NCBI GenBank assembly: GCA_000231825.2
Contig: JH720325.1
Span: 7,621-40,793, forward strand
DNA: 33,173 bases
Direction of reading: 5' to 3'
From: Tetrahymena elliotti 4EA
Lineage: Eukaryota > Ciliophora > Oligohymenophorea > Hymenostomatida > Tetrahymenidae
The translations under genes were made by a program, and so were the position numbers. Below the pieces are notes generated by a model that saw only the letters and a list, made by a program, of their open reading frames with translations, was not told where the DNA came from and did not search any database. Numbering within the stretch: the first letter of the stretch is position 1; each line of letters opens with the position of its first letter. Shown piece by piece: positions 25,145 to 33,173 of the stretch.

Positions 25145-27159
25145 ATGTCAATATTAATAAGATATAGTAGTAAGATTCCAGATAAAAAGAATGATTTGGC
25201 AACAGATGGTTTTGAAGAAGTAATTCTAATCGAATAGGAAAAGTAAAATATTAGAAATATGGTTAAAATAGAAGGAGGCACAAAATAGGAAAGATAAAAG
25301 TCTTTTATACAATCTATAACTCTGACTAAATCAGAAATAGCAGAAACTAGAAAAGCAACTTCAATTTAAACTATTTTTGGCATAACAAATAGTATGGTTG
25401 GTAGTGTAGCCCTAGTACTACCACCAAATATTTTAAAAGGAGGGTTTATAATGAGTTTAATTTTGATGACACTAATTGGATATATTTCTTATAAAACATG
25501 CACTTTTATTGTTCTAGAGAAAAGGTGAATCAGATTTATCTGAAGTTGTTGAGAGAATTTTAGGTAACCTTATTTTTATTATTACTCTAAAGATTAGGAT
25601 GCTACTTATATCTTCATTAGATTAATATAATACTTAGTAGAGTTTATATTAACCCTTTGCTTAATAGAAAAATAAATCTATTTCTATTCTATTCTAAAAT
25701 AGTCCTTTTCATAGCATAATCCAATTTTATCAAATTTAAAAATCTTCAAAACATTATTTTGTTTTATGGAAAATATTTTTTTAAAGAAAATTTCTGTGAT
25801 GAAAAATTAGATATTTAAGAATATCAATTTTAACTTCTACTTCCTTTTAAATAATAAAAAATATTAGATTTTTAATGTTTAATATTTGCCAATCATTTAA
25901 TTTCTAAAGAAAAATTTACTGAATTAATTTAAAAACTTTAATTAAAATATTTTTTTAAATTATTCAATGATTCTATTTGATAATAAATATAAATTCACAA
26001 TTTTGTTAATATTTAGGTAAAAAATGGTGTAGGCTCTTTTGTGTAACTAGTAGTTTACTTTTGTTTGTAGCAGGAATAATTTACTTTATGTTGATAAACA
26101 GTGTCTTATATCCTATAACTAAATACTTTTTTTATTTGGCTGGCAGTTCTAGCTATGCAGATTAAATATCTATAGATTTTACTCAGTGGTCAATTTAGTA
26201 CCAGGCCTTAATTTTGATTGTTCCCTACTTTATTCTTTTTAGTTTAAAAATTTATCATTTATCATTAAGCTTGGAAAGATTGGAGTTTTTGCCATCTTTA
26301 TTTTGGCTTATTCATCATCGAAACATTCATTGATAATATTTCTAGTGGTAATGTTAGTAAAAATTGGGAAAAGATGACTTACTTCTCTCCTAATTTTGCT
26401 TTAGTAGCAAGATCATTTGCTTTAGCTTTCTTTATCCACAATATCATCTGCTAAATCATGGCTAATAATGAAAAGCAAGAAAATAATTAGAGAGATTTAG
26501 GTGCTGGATATATGTTAGTATACCTCATTTATGCTTTGATAGGTACTCTAGGAAGTATAGGAATTTTAGGTAGATTGAATGATATTTCTAAAGCTAACAT
26601 CATTACAGACTTTTATTCAAACACTGATATTTTACCTGTTATTGTTGAGTTTCTTTTTCTAATTTAACTGAGCACAGCTATTCCTGTATTGAATTTTATT
26701 GCAAGAACATAGTTTTACAACCTCATTTAAGGTGATTAAGAGGATATCACTAGAAAATAGTTTTTCTGCTATAATTTAGCTTTTTCTTTCCGTTGTCTTA
26801 CCTTCTAAATTTTGTGTGTTAGCCTAAGTATTGTTATTGGATTAGATGGAGCTCTATGTGGTTTTATCATAATTTATATGATTCCCTTTGCTCTTAGAAG
26901 TAAGTGCTCACATTTCAATAGCTTTCTAACAGAAGAGCTTATAAACAAGGAAGCATAAAATAATCAAAATTAAAGTATACTTAGTAGTGGCCCTTCTGTC
27001 GAAAGTGCCGATTAATCTACATATATTAAATACACAGAAAGTATAAAAATCTAAAAACATTCTTAAATGATCATTTTAGAAAAATCTGCTTGGATATTAG
27101 CTTTAATCTTTGGATTTAGTTTAGCTGTTATATAAATTTTAAATATTTTTGGTGTCTGA
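25145..27159 (+). pseudogene. AAAP-type amino-acid transporter, copy 2, with three frameshifts
   Basis: This is a tandem paralogue of the preceding transporter and shares its whole layout: a charged cytoplasmic N-terminus containing ILIEQEK, then QTIFGITNSMVGSVALVLPP, the matching intron (25564-26016, 453 nt, phase 1 as in copy 1), KYFFYLAGSSSYADQISIDF, NFALVARSFALAFFIHN, and the C-terminal helix AWILALIFGFSLAVIQIL before TGA. Three frame breaks were placed by comparison with copy 1: between about 25500 and 25530 (before GESDLSEVVE), at the five-A run 26246-26250 where six As would fit, and at the four-T run 26301-26304 where five would fit. None of the three coincides with a break in copy 1, so the two copies decayed, or were mis-sequenced, independently. 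Long introns and clean splice sites remain. As with copy 1, a single functional protein cannot be read from the sequence as given. Confidence 0.78.
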
Positions 27160-27462
27160 AGATGATACCCACATTTATTTTTAGATATTAATTAAAATAG
27201 GGTTCTTTTCTAAAACAATTAAAAATAAATTTATTTTAACATAATTTTAAGAATGATTTAAAATTACTTTATTAAAGTATTGATAAACAAAAAAAACCCT
27301 CTCAATAGTTTTTTTATTTATTACTCTAATTCTATTAAAATTATAATATTTTTATTTAATTAAGTATTTGTGTTACAATCTTTGTGATAAGAATAGATAA
27401 TTGTATTTAATTCATTAAATTGTTAATATAGATTTTAATCAACAGCAAGATCGTATTATAAA
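27160..27462. other. Intergenic, AT-rich
   Basis: This short spacer separates the second transporter copy from the leishmanolysin-like gene. It has A and T runs only, with no recognisable element. Confidence 0.6.
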
Positions 27463-29584
27463 ATGAAGATCTTATAATTCATATTAATTTTAAATCTATT
27501 CATTTTCATCTTTGCTTTTGAAAATAATTTTCAAAATCAAAAGTTAGAAAAAAAGCGGAAAGGAGAGTTAAAGTTAAAGCATACATTTAACTAGAATTTC
27601 AATTCTACTAAATATCATTCTATCAGAATTACTGCTGATTTTAACAAAATCTAAAATGAATTAGATGAGAACTAATTTAACATAGTCTAATAAGCATTTA
27701 ATGCTTCTTCATAGCTGATTTCTAGAGTACTTAGTATCAAGCAAATAGAGGATCATTTAGAATTTTAAACTCTCTAAAAATGCAGAGACATTTAATAAAA
27801 ATTAAATGATAATTATGGAAGAAAAGGAGATAGTGATTTACATATTGAGCTTAATGTTGGTAATAAAACACATGTAAATATTTGTGAACTCTCCTCAAAT
27901 GGAAGGCCAATACTTGGCTAGCTTATGATTTAAAGAGAAGAATTAATCTAAGTAAATGTTCAAATTATTAAGGAATAATTTACAGATTGAACATTTTTTA
28001 TACAATAAATAACTAGTCTACTCAGGAGGAGATATAATAAATGTTTATTAAATCTATTAAAAGTGTATTGCTTTTTTCAGATTAGTTATTCCCATTTTTT
28101 AATAGAAACTCAGAAAACTAGTATTCAAAAGATTATTACTCAACTAAAATATTTCTAAAAAATAAAATAATTACTTTACTCAAGTTTCCAAATTTAAAGT
28201 AAATTGCTCAGACATACTTTTAATGTGATTTGATTGAAGGTAAAAAGATATTTTTAATATTAAATTAATTTCAATTTTACTTTTAAAAGGAATGATTGCA
28301 GTTTAAGATACTGATTAGAAAATCTATGATTGGATATCATTTGATTAAGAAATATAAAATTAAATTAGTCAAGAATAATCTAATCAATTTAACTTATTTG
28401 ATATTGCGTTACTAAAAGACTCAGGATGGTATTAAATCAAAGATATTTAGTATAAAGAAAAATAATGGATTGGAAAAGGTTGTGAAGTATAGAATCATGA
28501 TAAATAAATACTATTTTATTTAAAAGTAATGAAAATGAGTAATATAAAATGTCATTCTACTTGTAAGACTTGCTTTGGTGAATCTGAAACTGAATGCCTG
28601 AGTTGTAGCGAAAATAGTAAATTGTTAAACTAAGAGTGTTTTGATATTTGCCCTCAAGGCTAAGAGTGGGATTATGAATTTTCTTAGTGTTAGTTTAGTA
28701 GTCCAAAATATAGTAAAAATTAATGTAGTTATTGCATTTAAGGTTAGTTTTGCTATAAAGGGTAGTGTTTAGATTCCTGTGAAGAAGGTTTTTCAACAAA
28801 AGTAGTGAACAATTTAGTAGTTTGTGAAAAATGCTCATAACATTGCTTGTCTTGCCTTTCAAATAACGTATGTATTAAATGTACAAAAAATTTGTAGGTT
28901 TAAACTGGTTAATGTGTAAATGAATGTGAGTCTGGTTACTATTCAAATAATTAAAATTACTGTCAAAAGTGTCACCCTACATGCTCTTCTTGCAAAGGGA
29001 GATAATTTAATTAATGTATTTCATGCCCTACAGAATCAGAATTAGTATTTGGAGAGTGTAGAAAAATTGATAAAGATAAGGATATTGACAACTTTACAAA
29101 TAAATAGGTTAAATAATAAGACATTAATTAAAATGATAGCTAGAAAAAATAAAGCGTTGATAAGAGTAGAGGTAGAGGAAGAGGAGCTCCATCTAATCGT
29201 CATAGAAGCTCAAGAACTCCAGCTCGTATTCATAAACCTCATACTAGCAATAGAGGTAGACATTCTTCACATGAAGAAGATAAGAAAATTTGTTTGCAAG
29301 GATATTTTCCTTTATTTATATCTGGAAAGCATTCTTGCTTAAGGTGTATGATGGGTTGTATTATTTGTAAATAATTACAAAGATGTGAAAAGTGTGAATT
29401 AGGTTATATAAAAAAAGATGGAGTATGCAAGAAAAAATCTGAGAAAATCATATCTAATGAAAATTAAAGTTTAAAAAAATGTCATAATTCTTGTCAATCA
29501 TGTTATGGCCCTCATAAAGATGAGTGTTTATCATGTGAAAAAAATATGTAACTAGAAGGAGGGAAATGTATTTTTAAAAATTGA
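27463..29584 (+). CDS. Inactive leishmanolysin-like secreted protein with Cys-rich tail, 668 aa, three exons
   Basis: Exons 27463-27951, 28017-28239 and 28290-29584 (introns 65 and 50 nt) give one open frame ending in TGA. Residues 1-19 form a signal peptide (MKILQFILILNLFIFIFA). Family marks of leishmanolysin (peptidase M8) are GRPILGQ at 147-153, FSDQLFPFF at 183-191, a YFQCDLIEGM segment at about 230-239, and ALLKDSGWYQI at 277-287. The zinc site is gone: where family members carry HExxH, this protein reads KSIKS (175-179), and the later HWE site reads DWI (251-253). It is therefore predicted to be a non-catalytic pseudoenzyme. From about 305 onward the protein is furin/EGF-like and cysteine-rich, with many CxxC motifs, as in ciliate surface and secreted proteins. 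An Arg/Gly-rich basic insert (about 525-565, with RGRGRG at 531-536) interrupts the cysteine repeats, which is unusual. The first intron was chosen because it restores the homologous frame. Confidence 0.82.
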
Positions 29585-30750
29585 TAAAATAAAAAATTTT
29601 ATTTTTTAAAATTTATTGAAAATTGGTGATTTTGATTTTTTTCATATTTTTAAATAATGATCTTAAAATAGAATAATAAATAAAAAAAATGTTATGTTTT
29701 TGTTTAAAATATAAGAATAATTTTTAATTTAAATTTCTAATTATATTAATTATGTTAGTAATAACATAGAAAGAACAATATAAAATAATGGAAATTATTT
29801 GTTATGAATATTATAAATATTTTATTTTTGTTTTACATAAAAATTGTACAGAGTATCTACATTTTTGAAGACTCTTTAAGATAACTCGCGTAAAAATATG
29901 AACAATAAATAATTCATTTTCTTAGTTAGAGAGTCCTTAAAACGAATATACCAAGTAATTTATAAAATTCCCAAAAAATACTAGTTATGATAATTTTCTT
30001 GAAGAGTAATAGTTCCCTTTCTAAACAGTCATTAAACATATTCTATTTGTTATTTTTTTGGAATTATATATCATTAAATGACCAAATTTTATCCATATTT
30101 GTTGTTATCTCTTTTATTTTACTTTTCAACTAGCCCATATCTTCATCTGATATTAATTTTTATACTCTAGTTTAAGATCAGGATGCCCAAACTCCAAGTA
30201 TTATTTTATATTGTTAAAACTTTACTTGTAAGATTTCTCGTGACCATGCAAATACTTTCTAACATAATTCTGTTTTCTTATCAATTTTAGAAAAACAATT
30301 TGTTCGTTTATTTGTTGATATCATTTACCTTTAGTTTTATTTTATTTTAAAAGTAAGTTTTCTTCCAATATTTTATTTGAAATTAATCCAAATTAAAAAT
30401 ATCTAAAATCTGAATGGAGAATAAATTTAAAGATATTGTAAAAAACAGATAAATCAGAATCAATGTTTCATCAAAATTAATTATTTATCAAAATTTTAAA
30501 AATTATTTAAATTATTTTTATTTAAAAACAAAAAATAAAAATATTTATTAAATACTATTATATTAAATAAATATAATTATATTATTTTGTAATAGATTTA
30601 TATCTCTAAACTATTAAAAAAAATTCCTCATCTAGCAATAAATAAATTTAAAAAACTATTATTAAAATCTTAAATTTATCATTAAAGTATTGACTGACAA
30701 TTATTTTTCACACTATAGAATGTTTTTTATTTAATTAATAATAAATATAA
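29585..30750. other. Mostly non-coding region with one minus-strand remnant
   Basis: This AT-rich stretch of 1.17 kb lies between the leishmanolysin-like gene and the transposase remnant. Apart from the minus-strand coding fragment at 29914-30320 listed separately, I see nothing. Confidence 0.5.
29914..30320 (-). pseudogene. Possible frameshifted coding remnant, unrecognised
   Basis: Two overlapping minus-strand frames look protein-like. The upstream one, open from 30320 to about 30126, contains NYVRKYLHGHEKSYKQSFNN and LEFGHPDLKLEYK. The downstream one, open from 30177 to TGA at 29914, contains ISDEDMGQLKSKIKEI, MDKIWSFNDIQF and CLERELLLFKK. They would join as one protein with a single shift in the A/T run near 30157. 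There is no clear start codon, so this looks like a fragment of a larger gene. I do not recognise the family. Because only TGA stops translation here, open frames of this size are not rare by chance; the residue pattern, rather than length, is the argument. Confidence 0.35.
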
Positions 30751-31299
30751 ATGATCAAAATTCTTCAAATTAATCAACAAGCCAAACTCAATTTTTTGAG
30801 AATTAAACTGCATATTGAATTCTATGATATCAATTCCTTTCCATTCAATATGTTTAATAAAGGTAGCAAATTAGAATGGAAGTAGAAAACTAACACTAAT
30901 AAAAGGAACAGTACAAACAACCTCACTGAAGAAGAAAAATGGATTATCATAGTCTCATGGAAGCACTTTCAGTTGAAATATAGTCAGATCGAAGACAAAT
31001 CTGATTGGGTGAAGAAAGTCTCTATCAGTAGAATAATTACAAAATATAAATTATAGAAAAATGTGGATAATAATTACCATGGAGGCAGAAAATCTTTAAA
31101 TGATACAGCTGATATCAAAGAAAACATTAAAAATATAATGGAGAAAGTGAAATACTGTAGCATCTCAATTGTTTAAGAAGCTCTTGAAACAAAATACAAT
31201 CAATTTCTATCAAAATCAAAGAACTCAAAATCCATTCATTTTATAAAATTTTCTAAAAACAGAGGCTTAATCAAGTTGAACCAAAATTTGCATATTTGA
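30751..31299 (+). CDS. Truncated Tc1/mariner-like transposase, DNA-binding half only, 182 aa
   Basis: An intact frame of 183 codons, ATG to TGA. Residues 58-118 read as a helix-turn-helix of the Tc1/mariner or homeodomain-like type: LTEEEKWIIIVSWK, then KVSISRIITKYKL as the recognition region, then GGRKSLND, which parallels the GRPR hinge between the two helix-turn-helix units in this class. Residues about 118-182 resemble the second unit, ending near KNRGLIKLNQNLHI. The DDE/D catalytic domain that should follow is absent; the frame stops, and the downstream DNA does not restore it. Base composition is richer in G+C and uses more ATC, CTC and TTC codons than nearby genes, consistent with a mobile-element origin. 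It could be a dead remnant or a host-retained DNA-binding protein; the clean frame leaves both open. The 3' end overlaps an antisense open stretch. Confidence 0.6.
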
Positions 31300-31600
31300 G
31301 GATGTTGAGTTTCATTCTTTCTGCTTCTCTTTTTCTTGAAATTATTTTTTTGAGTTTAGAGTTCCTAAGGATTACCAGCATTAGTGACTGGATATTATTT
31401 TCCTACTAATTGGTCATTTAGATTAGGATTTTTTGGAGGATGAAGAACATGATTGATCTTTGCCTCTGATCCTCCTGGTAAAGGTTCTTCTATTTTTATT
31501 ATTTTGAGAGTGAGTGGGTGACTATTAACCCTTTTAAAGGCCACTCTGTAGGGATTTAGTCATATTGTCATTAGGCATATTGCTCTTTTTCTGTTTTATT
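31236..31600 (-). pseudogene. GC-richer decayed coding stretch, unrecognised
   Basis: The stretch 31280-31600 has visibly more G+C than its surroundings. On the minus strand one frame starts MPNDNMTKSLQSGLQKGQQS (from about 31586) and another contains LPGGSEAKINHVLHPPKNPN and QLVGKQYPVTNAG. They would join with one shift in the A-rich run near 31490-31500. The frame closes at TGA 31238-31236, where it overlaps the end of the plus-strand transposase-like frame; the overlapped part may be only a shadow. No family was recognised. Position and composition suggest it belonged to the same mobile element, but that is inference. Confidence 0.3.
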
Positions 31601-31974
31601 TATTTTTTCTTCAAAATTTGAATTTTTAGTATTTTTTTTTAAATATTCATTTTTTTAATAATTGATCATGTAATTTTAAATTAAATATAAAAAAAATAAG
31701 ATAAACAGATAAAAAAATTTTGAAAAAGAGAGATAAAGATGTTTAAATATTGATATACATTTTTATTTATTTTTACAAGATGTATGCAATTAATAATATT
31801 TTTATCATTAAATAATTTTTATAAATTATATAATGCATTATAATCATTCAATTATTTAAACAAGTAATATCTATAATTTCAATCAAAGTAATCATTATTT
31901 CAATAAATTTCAATTGTTTCAACTAATCTTTTTGCTTTTCTAAGCTTTGATCTTATTTTTTATCTTCCCATTTC
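31601..31974. other. AT-rich spacer before repeat array
   Basis: This is long A and T runs and simple AT-rich sequence. No coding frame or repeat unit was seen before the array begins at about 31975. Confidence 0.55.
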
Positions 31975-33173
31975 ACCAATTTCACTGTTACTTTTAAAGA
32001 ATTATAAAGATAAATATTGAATAAAAAAATATTTAAAAGAATGAGAAAAAAATAAAAATTTGAATCTGAAAACAAAAAATAAGAATTAATGAATTAGAAA
32101 ATGAGCAATCAATTGAACAAATATCAAGTAAACCAACCAAAATTAGTCAGTGCTCATACATTATAGTCACTACTTCTTCCATCATTCATAGAAAATAAAC
32201 ATTTATAATAAAACACTATTTTTACTGTAGGTTAAGAGCCAAAGTATAGAGATTAGAACACTATAATAAACCAGATCCTAGAGCTTAAACCCCTTAATAA
32301 CCAATATCACTGCCACTTTTAAAGAATTATTCAAATAAATATTGAATGCATAAATATTTAAAAGAATGAGAAAAATAAATTTAGTTGCTCATAAATGAAA
32401 ATATTTATTTTATATTGTTCATTCATTCAAATATATATAATTAATATTGAAACACTATTTTTACATTAGGTTAAGAGTCAAAGTTTAGAGATTAGGACAC
32501 TTTGCCAAGCCAGATCCTAATCCTTATACCCCTTGATAACCAATATTATTGTAACTTTTAAAGAATTATAAAAATAAAAATTGAATAAATTAATATTTAA
32601 AAGAATCAGAAAAACATAAAAATTTGAATTAAATCTGAAAGTAAGTAGTAAATAAGAAATTATGATTAAAACCAGCCAAAATTAGTCAACAAAAATGCAT
32701 AATTAATATCAAAAAACTATTTTTACCCTAGGTATAGAGATAAATTTTAGAGATTAGAGTACTGTGCTAAGCTAGATCCTAATCCTTATGTTCCTTAATC
32801 ACCAATATCATTGTAACTTTTAAAGGATTATAAAAATAATTATTGAATAAAGAAAACATAACAATTTGAATTAAATGTGAAAGTAATAAATAAAAAATTA
32901 TGAATAAATAAATGAGTAACTGAGTAGAAAAAATACCAAGTAGGCCAACTAAAATTAGTCAGTTGCTCATCATTCAAAAATGAAAAATTAATAATGAAAT
33001 GCTATTTTTACCATAGTTCAAGAGTCAAAGTTTAGAGATTAGTACACTATGCTAAGCTAGAGGTTAGTTGTTATGCCCCTTGATAACCAATATTATTGCC
33101 GCTTTTAAAGAATTATTAAAATAAAAACTGAATAAAATAAATATTGAAAAGAATGAGAAAAGCATAAAATTAG
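31975..33173. repeat. Tandem array of 239-325 bp degenerate units, running off the window
   Basis: Units begin near ACCAATATTATTG at 31975, 32300, 32539, 32801 and 33086, giving spacings of 325, 239, 262 and 285 bp. Shared blocks in order are: CTTTTAAAGAATTAT; TATTTAAAAGAATGAG; ACCAACCAAAATTAGTCAG with TGCTCAT (poor in the second unit); AACACTATTTTTAC; and AAGAGTCAAAGTTTAGAGATTAG followed by GATCCTAATCCTTATACCCC. In the 32300-32539 unit GATTAGGA and TCCTAATC form an 8-bp inverted repeat around a short loop, which is partly lost in other copies. There is no coding frame through the units. The array reaches the window edge, so its true length is unknown. Confidence 0.8.

Noticed and set aside
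29049..29342. A 97-codon standard-code ORF on the plus strand
   Set aside because: It is a shadow in another frame of the cysteine-rich tail of the leishmanolysin-like gene, whose own frame is open through this stretch with regular CxxC motifs.
32129..32138. TAAACCAACC, matching the first ten bases of the Tetrahymena chromosome breakage sequence; also at 20432-20441
   Set aside because: The following bases do not fit the rest of the 15-base consensus in either place, and the second lies inside a coding exon.

Overview
The window looks like nuclear DNA of an oligohymenophorean ciliate, close to Tetrahymena. It is about three-quarters A+T. Every convincing reading frame uses TAA and TAG as sense codons (read here as Gln, mixed with CAA/CAG) and ends in TGA. 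Genes are interrupted by short AT-rich GT...AG introns. Standard-code ORFs are therefore fragments or shadows; I re-read both strands with the ciliate code. No rRNA, tRNA, CRISPR array or bacterial-type signals were seen.

Layout. (1) 1-6799, minus strand: a 511-residue Q/N-rich protein (229-1764), a degenerate minisatellite (1977-2410), and a six-exon gene for a 1245-residue protein with two cyclic-nucleotide-binding-like domains and a huge disordered tail (2502-6799). (2) 6800-9051: a 2.25-kb AT-rich divergent spacer. (3) 9052-13472, plus: a 1356-residue protein with TPR-like helices and a long N/S/Q-rich tail. (4) 13925-19566, plus: three tandem members of a family I do not recognise, each ending in the same C-x2-C-x14-C-x2-C tail; the middle one carries two reading-frame breaks. 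(5) 20203-21731, plus: a five-exon gene with a Cys/His/Asp arrangement like a papain-fold or Josephin-type peptidase. (6) 22545-27159, plus: two tandem AAAP-type amino-acid transporters with a shared intron position, each broken by three frameshifts at different places. (7) 27463-29584, plus: a secreted leishmanolysin-like protein that has lost its zinc-binding residues and carries a cysteine-rich tail with an Arg/Gly insert. (8) 29585-33173: coding remnants, a truncated Tc1/mariner-like DNA-binding protein (30751-31299), a GC-richer decayed stretch, and a dispersed-tandem repeat of 239-325 bp units running off the right end.

The genes do not form one pathway. Two tandem families (the CxxC-tail family and the transporters) show recent local duplication with decay of some copies. 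The right end, with transposase remnants and tandem repeats, looks like a germline-limited, subtelomeric or otherwise accessory region. The strongest candidate for something undescribed is the CxxC-tail family, followed by the inactive leishmanolysin with its RG-rich insert. Exon coordinates below are my own joins by reading frame and homology, without transcript support.
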